From NCBI GenBank assembly GCA_963971575.1, contig OZ020616.1, positions 33,646,306-33,710,305 on the forward strand: a stretch of 64,000 nucleotides of DNA, written 5' to 3'. Shown here piece by piece: positions 54,913-64,000 of the stretch (position 1 is the first letter of the stretch; every line of letters begins with the position of its first letter). Source of the DNA: Liopterus haemorrhoidalis. Taxonomy: Eukaryota > Arthropoda > Insecta > Coleoptera > Dytiscidae. A program made the position numbers and the translations under genes. The notes beneath the pieces were generated by a model, which ran no database searches, was not told the DNA's origin, and saw only the letters and a program-made list of their open reading frames with translations.

Positions 54913-56954
54913 CAGCCTTGGACAAATGTATGGAGTGTAAGGGAGGTAATTTTGGTATTATTTCATAAATAAAATTTCATAAATAAATTCAGTATCAATC
55001 ATTAAATTAGTGTAAAATATTTAAAATGTTAAATGATAAAAAATAATCTATTTCTTAGAAAGGGCATTCAAGATAAGGGTAGACTTGTTTATTATTGTAA
55101 CTTTGTTTACTATTGTGACTTTGTTAATGTAACATGAAAAGTGAATCGTAAATTATTGTGTTAAAAATATACGTCAACCATAAGCACATAAATAATAATT
55201 AATTTTTGTCTGAGATATAAATATTATGGTTATGTCATTTAGAGTGTTCGGTCGGACAAGTAAAATGTAACCAAGTAATTTCGTATTTACGTTAAGGTAG
55301 TGTTCGTTAGTTTGGTGTAGTGTGCCTAGTGTGATCCGCTCGCAAGTCTTGGAACCGATAATGTGAGGGATGTACAGAGTAAGTACAAATGAAATAAATA
55401 ACAGCCAACCGTGACATTTCAGTTATAATGTTATATTATAACTCCCATGCAGTTATAACATCTAAATATATGTACATTGTAACTTGTATATATCTGACAA
55501 AATGTTTTTCAAATATCATTGACACATTCTAAAAGACGTACATCTAATCAGATAACCGAAAATGTAAACAGAGTTATGATAAATATTGAAATACCAATAA
55601 ATATAAGCTCAGATCTGTTACGTTTTGTTTACATAAAAATTAACAACTAGGACTTGGATCATTATTACACATGCGTTTGAAGTGAACACCGTCTTTTTCA
55701 TGTTTTATTGAGTTCTATTGAATTATATTATGGCTAAAAAACGTGAACTCACTGCAGCAGAAAGAAGTCAAATTGTATTGCTCCATTCACAAGAACAGTC
55801 GCAGGAAATTACCATCAAAAGGTTCCAAGAGACTGATAATTATGAAAAAATTCAAAAAACCGGAAGAAAACGTGCAAACACTTCCAGAGATGATCGTTTT
55901 ATAAAGAGAAGTGCTCTTTATAAAACGCTCAATATCGTGAAAAGAGCTGGCTGGTGATCTATGGGAGCATAGAGAAGTTAAAGTTTCTTCTAGAACAATT
56001 AGAAGACGTCTAGTGGAATCTAATTTTTATGGAAGAAGAGCTCGCCGAAAACAACTGTTGACCGAGCGACACAAAAAACTTCGCCTTGAGTGGGCCAAAA
56101 GACACTTAAATTGGACACCTGATGAATGAGCGAAAATCATTTGAACTGATGAGTCCAATATAGAAGTAAGCATTGTAATGGTTTAATGCACTTACGAATT
56201 TAACAGAAAAATAAATTTCTAAGCAATTATTGCACTAACAATATAAAATCTAATTTACTATAAAGTTACGAAATTAAGGTTTGTTTTTTTCTTTTGTGGA
56301 TCAACTTTTTGGACAACCTGGAGTCATTGTTGTAGACCGGGTAAAGATTCTCATCTTGACAGCATCATCCCACGGTCAAATTTGCATCATGATCTGGGGG
56401 TGCATGTCCGTCAGTGGCTTAGGCGAAATCTTTTTGTGCGAGGGGCGCATTATTCTGCTCGTTATATTGCCATGCCTAATGTAGTTTTGGAGCCATCAAT
56501 ATGAAAATTATTTGATCCAAGACAATCCAGAATATGTTTTTCAACAAAATAATGCCCCCCGTCACAAAGCCAAAGCAACAAATGAATGGCTTTCCAAAAA
56601 TAATATGCCACTTTTTGCATGATCACCCAGTCACGCAAATTGAAAATTTATGGTCGATTCTGATAAACAAGGTGTGTCTTTACAAATGCAAATCAAAAGA
56701 AGAATTGAAGAAAATTATTGTGGACGAATGGCTCAATATATACGGCGCTGTAAAGATGTGCGTAAAAAAGTTGTGGACGGTATGCCTAAAAGGGTAGGTG
56801 CGGTAATTAAAGCACGAAGAGGTACCAAAAATATTAATAATTTTGATTAAAGTTGTCATTAAAAGCTGTATGTATTATTTTATTTACCATTTTTCCTGTA
56901 ATAATCCTAAAATTCAATAAAATGTAGGGTGCTCCATACATTTGTCCAAGGCTG
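54913..56954 (+). mobile_element. Tc1-like (DD34E) element, degenerate
   Basis: Inverted ends CAGCCTTGGACAAATGTATG (then gag) are flanked by TA on both sides. At 2042 bp it is longer than usual for Tc1 (about 1.6 kb), because of an ~800-bp left leader and an extra ~120 bp inside the transposase. Confidence 0.9.
55718..56850 (+). pseudogene. Tc1-like transposase pseudogene
   Basis: The N-terminal part reads AKKRELTAAERSQIVLLHSQ. After a frameshift near 55950 comes KVSSRTIRRRLVESNFYGRR, then RKQLLTERHKKLRLEWAKRH and the TDESN box with the first Asp (near 56147). A ~120-bp intrusion at 56161-56285 has no counterpart in the family. Beyond it are MIWGCMSVSGLGEIF, a degraded second-Asp region (QQNNAPRHKAKATNEWLS, Asp replaced by Asn), and TQIENLWSILINKV, with the catalytic Glu of the PIENLW box. 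The C-terminus KKVVDGMPKRVGAVIKARRG is in a different frame. Multiple frameshifts and stops show it is dead. Confidence 0.85.
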
Positions 56955-57512
56955 TATATGTTTGATTTTAATGAGTTGCATAGAATGGGCAAAACTGTAA
57001 AAGCGAGATTTTATAACACATTTAATAATTAAACAGATTTTATTCATCATGTTAAATCGATCAAATTCTAATAAAAATAAAAGAAGTAATAGGTTTTCAA
57101 CGCCTAGATAGGCATATAAAGGGTAGAGAAGGTAGGTTCTCCATTTGTAGATCACCGGTCATAGGTATGAAAGCCACGTTGTCAGTGTAACGTTTAGACC
57201 GGTCCTATTATCCCTCTATAAACAGGTACTCATTTTAAGTATTTTAAGCTCTGAGGTCGACTCAGCTTCAAGTATTTAATACTTAAAAATGTATGTTAGG
57301 ATCATATATTATTTGTTGATTATGTTGTATAATTTTTTCTAAATTCGTAACCCTTTATCAATTATTTACAAATAAATTTAAGCCTTCTTTCCATGCGTGT
57401 AACGTGTAGGATACTCTCAATATGTCCCGAATGATCTCACTCAGCTCTGAAGTTTTGCCAAGAAGTTGAGTTCGATAAGCATTGTTGGTTATTCAGGAAG
57501 TGTCTGAATATA
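56955..57512. other. No feature recognised
   Basis: Spacer between the Tc1-like and mariner elements. The minus ORF 56907-57155 shows no similarity I recognise. Confidence 0.4.
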
Positions 57513-58475
57513 CGAGGGACATTCAATAATTAAAGAGACAAATTGATGTAGATAAAAAAAAAAAAAAAAACTGTATTTTTACAAAATAAGACTTTTATTA
57601 CTTCTCAACATAATCCCCACGAATATTAATACACTTATCCCAACAATGAACTAGTTTTTTTATACCTGATGCAAAGAAATCTTTGTCTTGTTGTTTGAGC
57701 CAGTTTACCAAAAATTCTTTGACTTCCTCGTTGTCGCTGAACTTTTTTCCACGTAATGCCTCCTTGAGTGGACCAAACAAATGAAAATCAGAGGGAGCCA
57801 AATATGGACTATAGGGAGGATGAGGTAGTATCTCCTAACACATTTTTTCAATGGTTTCTTGGGTCACCTTGGCGGTATGAGATCAAGCATTGTCGTGGAG
57901 CACGCCTTTTCTTTGAGATCCGCGACGTTTTTCTCTCATTGCTGGCTTTACTTTGTTCATCAGCATGTCTGAGTAGTAGGCACTGTTTATTGTACGCTGA
58001 TTTTCCAAATAATCACAAACGACGACTCTCATAAGACGGTCGACATGACTTTTCCCGCTGATGCTTGCGTTCTGAATTTCTTTTGGACATGTGAGCTGGT
58101 GTGCTTCCATTCCATGCTTTGTCTTTTGGATTCTGGTTCAAAATGGTGAACCCAAATTTCATCACACGTTAAAATCTAGTTTAGAAAAGGGTCACCTTCC
58201 CTTTCATAGCGTTATTTCAAGTCTGTACACACTTTGAGTCTTGTTTCCTTGTGTTGCCTTAACCGTTTCGGGATACACCTTGCACTTGTTTTGCTGTACT
58301 TGAGCTTGTCAACGTGATGATGATGGTTTTTCACCTTTTCAGGAAGTAAAAACCGGATTACTGAACGTTGTTCAACTAATGTGGAAACTTCAAGTCATGA
58401 AAGTACCAAACTCCTCCTACAAACCGTTTTTTTTTTTCTACAACAATTTGTCTCTTTAATTATTGAATGTCCCGC
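57513..58475 (-). mobile_element. mariner element, both ends present
   Basis: The inverted ends share GGGACATTCAATAATTAAAG (then agacaaattg), with TA on both sides. Length 963 bp; the N-terminal coding part is largely missing. Confidence 0.9.
57598..58200 (-). pseudogene. mariner transposase with all three Asp but stops
   Basis: The minus strand shows CDEIWVHHFEPESKRQSMEW (first Asp), then GVLHDNA (second Asp). A continuous frame with two stop codons follows to YSPYLAPSDFHLFGPLKEAL, with the third Asp 35 residues after the second (DD34D). The C-terminus reads KKFSDNEEVKEFLVNWLKQQ and ends RGDYVEK. Besides the two in-frame stops, a frame change lies between the first and second Asp regions. 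The helix-turn-helix region upstream is mostly deleted. Confidence 0.88.
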
Positions 58476-59057
58476 TATATCCGTGCCGGATTATGATTTA
58501 TCGGTGATCCGTTTGCGTATTTTTTATGAAAAAAATTATTTAACGTGCTCAATTTTTACTCGATTTTTATTTTTATGAAAATTGGGTGGGTCACAATTAT
58601 TTTCTAACATTTATTGTTGATTATGATTTAAAAGTGCATTCGGAGCTTATTAAAGTAGTGAAAAAACAATAATTGACATCTCCCTTGAAAAATATAAAAC
58701 TGTCAAACTAATCCGACCAACTGCTACATTAACATACCAACAAATTCCCTAAACAACGGTGTTGTTTGATTATTTAACGCAAAAATATTATTTTAAAATG
58801 CTTGAAAACGCAAAATAGAACAAATAGTATAAAAAACTCGTTTCACAAGACTTTTTGCGCCAGTTGTCGGTCACAAAACTTGTCGCTGCGCGACTCGTTT
58901 TCTCTCTTTCATGCGGCAAAATATATAATGAAACCTTATGAAACTTATGTTTTAATATACTGTTATGAAACTATGAATAAATCTTTTAAATAATTAAGAG
59001 GTTTATGATCCATTTAACCACAAACGTTGGTAAATATCATTCATTTTAAATAATTAC
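58476..59057. other. No feature recognised
   Basis: No downstream exon of the MFS gene was recognised here. It is therefore probably intron or 3' flank of that gene. Confidence 0.35.
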
Positions 59058-59185
59058 CTAAAGCTACGCCCCCTATTAGAAGGAATGGTGGTAAACAGTC
59101 TATTTTCAATAATACAGGAAATAATAAATTGCCCACAACAGATCCCAATCGCCCGAACAACAAAGTCAGTGATAAAGTCATCGTC
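59058..59185 (-). CDS. MFS exon B (128 bp)
   Basis: It codes for the penultimate transmembrane region (FGRLGSVVGNLLFPVLL) and the start of the last helix. It begins after ttgcag and ends at a gtaatt donor in phase 1, so at least one more exon must follow. Confidence 0.8.
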
Positions 59186-61494
59186 CTGCAAAGAAGAAAA
59201 AAAGCTATTAGCGATCACAAAATAATAAAAGAAGAAAATGAAGGATAAGTAAGGCTAATTCCATTTTTTCAGCATGTTTACGTATGTCGCTCACACTCAT
59301 TTACGTCATATAAATAGACTGAGGGGTACGTTGCAAAACTTATGGAGTTTACTCTAAACTTAACTCGAAGTTTAGTAAGATCGTTCCAAAACATTCGAAG
59401 TCCGGTTTGAGTTAACTCTAGAGTTTACTCTATTAACTCTGCTTGCAAAGGTATTATTTATTCCCTTGCGCAGAATGCGTACGCATGTAATTAAATTTTG
59501 ACATATCGAAATTAACATAAATTAATTATGGAGTCTATAACCCCAAAATCAGCAGCAATAATACATACACTTGCTTGCCTCGCAGCGTGGCTCACGTTGA
59601 CTCGCGAGGCTGCCATGCTTGCCAAATGATAGCCCAGGCAGCAGCCTCGCGAGGCAGCTACAGGAGGCCGCCGCGCGAATGGATACAAGGCTTAAGAGCA
59701 AGTTTCAGAATTCAACAGCAAATTAATCGATTATAGATACGAAACAGAATTCAATCAATGACGTAATCGATGCAATATGATTAGCATTGTAATCTGGAAT
59801 GATTTGTTGATTTGTGTACTCTTTACCTAAACCTAAAATTTTTGCTAACGTCATGGCGCTGTTTCAAAATAAGTGTAAAATGATACATTGTCTTGGTCTG
59901 ATTCTGATGAATTATTTTAATACGTGACAAAAAATACACCGTAAAGTGATCAATTATGTAGCGAATAAATATGCAAATAAATAAACATTTCAATGATGAT
60001 TTTCGGAAACATTTTACGATTACACGTTAATCATTGTGCTAATGTTTGATAAATGGCAGCATATATTTCATTTAAATTACACTTCAATCATGGCCAATTT
60101 TACCTCTTGATCTCTTGATAAAGTTGGTCTTATCAGTCAGTTAATCGTTCTTTTCACCCGATGGAACCGATTGATTTTACATCGATGAATTTAGAAACGG
60201 TTTTAATGCAATCGATTAGTCAATCGATGAATTCTGAAACTTGCCCTTAATACTTATTTACCAATCTGAGTGAGGGAATACCTTATACTGCCACTTATCT
60301 GAAGCAGGGCCGGCGCTAGGCATGTGCAGGGGCACATGGCCTCGCGGCCCAACAGGCCTCGCGCATGTTGTCAACTTTCTGAAACGCGCGTACTTGCGTA
60401 CACCAAACTGCCATCTAAATTGTATATGTAGTTTTCGAGTGCGCTGAAAATAGAAAGAAGAAAACGGGTGGGGTGCTTTGCATCAGCTGTGAAGCGCTGT
60501 GATTCCCCGAATACGAGAAAAAATCACACAGCCGAAAGTTGTTATTGATAGATGCCACAGAAAAAAAATAGTGTAACATTCACTAAATTTATCCCTCATT
60601 AAAATATACACATTTGAAACATTATAGGAGTATCTAAACATAGCGTGGTAGCGGACAGCACCAGGTAAGGAAAATTACATTTTGACTGATTTATCTTGTT
60701 CATTCCGTCATTTTGCGTGGTCCATCATTATTGAACCAGCCAGTTTTGACCACCGCGTCAATATCATTTTTTCTTGTCAATCTCGCACATGGGGCAGACG
60801 CGGGGGCGTCTGCCCTGGCACATGGCCTCGCAAATCCTAGCGCCGGCCCTGATCTGAAGTGCCTTTGACCAGATAAGATATTTTGGTGTTTATTCCGATG
60901 TTTATCCTATCCGAGCACTGTAAATTTTTTTGACTTTATACCGAATTGCGTTTAGGAGGTTTATCCATTGATTGTAAAAAAGGCTTTTAATTGTAATCAC
61001 ATGTTGGTTAAAATTAAAGACAAGTTCTGGCCAGCATTATAAAATCAGCAAGGTGTTAATTTTGACATATGACATATTACCCCAAAATTTAGTTCGGATA
61101 GTCGAGTTTACTGTAATATGTCCGTAATATAATTACGTATAGCTTTTCTTCACCGTTTTATTATCTGATGATCTATGTATCGCACTAACGATGTTTTTCT
61201 TTTTTTGTTGTCACTTGGATCCATCTTACTTTTATTTTTTGCCCTGCATTTATTTTTGCAGACAGTTCCGCAAACCGCATCACATTTTTTCTGTTGTCTA
61301 TTTGCTAATTAATAGTATTTAAACTTTTACGTACCTTAAACTAGTCGGAAATAGTTCAACTATCATACTCATAATTGTTGTACAACTAATTTGTAATAAT
61401 GAAACATGAGCGGATGAAAAGCTTAGTGTCATTATCCAACTATTTGACCAGTAGTTGGCCAGTCCGGAAGATCCAGCAATAACTATCATTATTA
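59058..61494 (-). CDS. Partial MFS transporter gene, SV2/SVOP-like, two exons
   Basis: Exon A (61494-61335) and exon B (59185-59058) join in frame, the split Arg codon being AG|G. Exon A encodes VIMIVIAGSSGLANYW, SNSWIMTLSFSSAHVSLLQ and VELFPTSLR. Exon B continues TMTLSLTLLFGRLGSVVGNL, then LFPVLLKIDCLPPFLLIGGV. The ELFPTxxR turn, followed by SLTxxFGRLGxxxGN and a last pair of hydrophobic helices, is typical of the C-terminal half of SV2/SVOP and related sugar/organic-ion MFS transporters, which act in membranes of vesicles or the cell surface. Donors (GTACGT, GTAATT) and acceptors (TTTTAG, TTTGCAG) are canonical. The rest of the gene, including the last exon, was not found in the window; earlier exons may lie beyond 61494. 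The substrate cannot be inferred. Confidence 0.8.
59331..59448. mobile_element. Small palindromic MITE in the MFS intron
   Basis: TTGCAAAACTTATGGAGTTT (then actctaaac) is mirrored by the right end in reverse complement, ttgcaagcagagttaatag (then agtaaactc). It is 118 bp long. Confidence 0.6.
59560..59691. other. GC-rich palindromic patch
   Basis: A GC-rich island in AT-rich DNA with a perfect 12-bp palindrome GCCTCGCGAGGC at 59644-59655 and related gcctcgc/gcgaggc pieces at 59577-59620. No coding frame recognised. Confidence 0.5.
59696..60246. mobile_element. TTAA-flanked (piggyBac-like) MITE in the MFS intron
   Basis: TTAA lies at 59692-59695 and 60247-60250. The ends are GAGCAAGTTTCAGAATTCA and, in reverse complement, GGGCAAGTTTCAGAATTCA, followed by aatcgatt-rich sub-ends. 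It is 551 bp long and non-coding. Confidence 0.82.
60305..60851. mobile_element. hAT-like MITE with perfect 8-bp target duplication ATCTGAAG
   Basis: The ends CAGGGCCGGCGCTAGGCAT and, in reverse complement, CAGGGCCGGCGCTAGGATT are flanked by ATCTGAAG at 60297-60304 and 60852-60859. The sub-ends share gcacatggcctcgc. It is 547 bp long. Confidence 0.9.
61335..61494 (-). CDS. MFS exon A (160 bp)
   Basis: It codes for one and a half transmembrane segments and the ELFPTSLR turn. It begins after ttttag and ends at a gtacgt donor. Confidence 0.8.
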
Positions 61495-62149
61495 CTAAAA
61501 TAAAAAGTAAACAATTAATAAATCTAAAAAAATGTATATATATATACATGAAGCTTGTGTTTCCAAGTGACTGTCTCTATCCTTGGCGCAATGTCTTGTC
61601 CTTTCAGCTATGTACTGAATGACATTGCACATTTCAACACTCAAGTAGGCGCCAAAAGTTTCTAGTTTAACCAAGTGATAGTAATAAAACGACGGTAGGA
61701 ACAGGCAGCGTCACCTATGACTCGATGAATACAAAAATTTCTCCCAACAATGTTCTTGAGATTATATTATTTGTATTAAACAAAAATTAAAAAGAGCGCT
61801 CGTGGTTTGTGATAAAAATTAATATAAATGTAAAGTTTACTAAACAACTAAAAATTAATATAAATGTATGTTGCTACAACATTGCTTTGATAGTGACTAC
61901 CTTCTTAAAATACAGTTCTAACACCTTTTTAGAAACACTCGTTATGGACCCCAGATGTCGTCGTAACTTAAAAGGGAATAAAGCTGTTATACAGCCACTG
62001 ATATCTCATTTAATTTTTATTTTTCTTTATATTACTTAAAAAATTACGCATTCTAAAGTATTTATTACTTCAAAGACATTACAAGAGGGTCGAGTTACTC
62101 AAGTGGAATACACAAAAAACTACATATTTTAGCATAATAAATTTGTCTA
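61495..62149. other. No feature recognised
   Basis: Upstream of MFS exon A. No further exon of that gene could be recognised here. Confidence 0.35.
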
Positions 62150-62951
62150 CAAATATCGGAAGGAGTATTTGCAGATGACGTAGTAATAATAGCAAAAGGA
62201 AGAAACGAATTGCAAGAAAATCTAAATATATGGAATAAAACATTCAAAGAATATAATATGACAATGAACAAAAGTAAGACTAAAGTTATGATTATTGGAG
62301 CAGATGAAGACTTAAATATAAAAATAGAGGACACGAACATAGGCACAAGTCAAGAATATCAGATATTTAGGAGTAGATATACGAGATGATGGAAAACAGG
62401 AAATGGAGATAAACACAAGAATTGAGAAAGCAATGAAACTCTACTATGATATAAATAGTACTCTTATTAACAAAAAAGAAATAACAAAAGAGACAATAAT
62501 GAATATATTTAAAACAATATACAGACCGGTATTGACTTTCGGATGCGAAACGTGGACACTTTCAAGAAGGGAAAAGAATAAAATACAAGCTGCAGAAATG
62601 AAGTATTTAAAAAGGGTGAAAGGAGTGACCAAAATGGATAGAATTAAAAGTACGGAGATAAGGAAACAACTTAACATAGAAGCAATAGATACATTCATAG
62701 AAAATAGGCAACTAAGCTGGTGGGGACATATGCACAGACTACAAGAAACAAAAAAAAGTGAAGAAAGTCTGGGAGACAAGAACATACGGAAAAAACAAAA
62801 TAGGAAAACTAAGAAACACATGGGACAAAACATTAAAAGATATATTAGAAAAGAGAGGAAAAACGACTGTAGAAGCCAAAAAATTACGAAGAATAAAAAA
62901 GAATGGGCTAACTTCGTATATAAATACGTAGATACGCATTTTACGCCATAG
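62150..62951 (+). pseudogene. 5'-truncated RTE/CR1-like LINE, reverse-transcriptase C-terminal half
   Basis: It starts at the catalytic box (EGVFADDVVIIAKGRNELQE, Asp codons at 62174-62179). The palm motif NMTMNKSKTKVMII follows. After a frameshift near 62365 comes ORF 62403-62951 with INTRIEKAMKLYYDINSTLI, TIYRPVLTFGCETWTLSRRE, EMKYLKRVKGVTKMDRIKS and QLSWWGHMHRLQE. These are standard thumb/C-terminal blocks of RTE- and CR1-like endonuclease-reverse transcriptase proteins. A second frameshift garbles the far C-terminus, where the lysine-rich tail is likely out of frame. A short 3' UTR leads into (TA)n. Confidence 0.88.
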
Positions 62952-63011
62952 AACAAAACAAAAAAATTAAAGAGAGAAAGAAATGCAGCCTACACCATAT
63001 ATGGTAGAAGG

Positions 63012-63939
<928 letters not shown>

Positions 63940-64000
63940 AAAAAGGTTTCGGGTTCGAATCCCGTTGAAAGCATGGGTGGTGTATAATAATAATAATAAT
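63940..64000 (+). mobile_element. 3' half of a tRNA-derived SINE head with (AAT)n tail
   Basis: The stretch aaggtttcgggttcgaatcc (then cgtt and gcatgg) matches 36114-36148 of the SINE at 36070, including box B. Box A is missing, and a (TAA)n tail runs off the window edge. Confidence 0.5.

Noticed and set aside
62444..62956. 170-residue minus-strand hydrophobic ORF
   Set aside because: It is the antisense of the plus-strand LINE reverse-transcriptase region, whose motifs are clear.

Overview
The window looks like a piece of an insect nuclear genome: AT-rich, intron-containing, with very few host exons and a dense, deeply nested load of DNA transposons. No bacterial features are seen. The order of insect cannot be fixed from the sequence alone.

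Host genes. The only complete host gene is a six-exon SLC25A39/SLC25A40-type mitochondrial carrier (yeast Mtm1 family, linked to mitochondrial glutathione import) on the + strand at 25743-33699. Its six exons join in frame to 359 residues with canonical GT/AG junctions. Introns 1-3 are about 55 bp, intron 4 is 5.2 kb and intron 5 is 1.5 kb; the last two are filled with transposons. Near the right end, two short minus-strand exons (61335-61494 and 59058-59185) join in frame to give part of a major facilitator transporter of the SV2/SVOP type. They are easy to miss because one is only 128 bp long.

Mobile elements, left to right. 1-5.5 kb: repeat family C, a TTAA-flanked element with two hAT-like MITEs inserted in it, and a 5'-truncated LINE. 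6-14.5 kb: repeat family A, Tc1/mariner-like MITE family B, a minisatellite-bearing MITE, a hAT-like composite holding another MITE and a mariner, a SINE, and a 2.9 kb foldback element with two further insertions inside. 16-25 kb: a P-element/THAP9-like transposase remnant, several hAT-like MITEs with 8-bp target duplications, and a LINE scrap. 26.7-33.2 kb (inside the carrier gene): an (AT)n tract, a broken hAT transposase, a composite mariner, a PIF/Harbinger relic ending 38 bp before an exon, and a deleted mariner. 34.8-46.6 kb: hAT-like MITEs, two SINEs, a DD41D (rosa-type) mariner relative, LINE pieces and a TTAA MITE. 49.5-58.5 kb: two more mariners, a DD34E Tc1-like element, foldback elements and a possible THAP-domain fragment. 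59-64 kb: the MFS exons, with MITEs in the intron between them, then an RTE-like LINE with a long (TA)n tail.

Every transposase examined is broken by a stop, frameshift, internal deletion or loss of a catalytic residue, so the mobile DNA appears to be fossil. The most unusual feature is a roughly 40-bp minisatellite that recurs at four loci, each inside a MITE with its own termini and target duplication.
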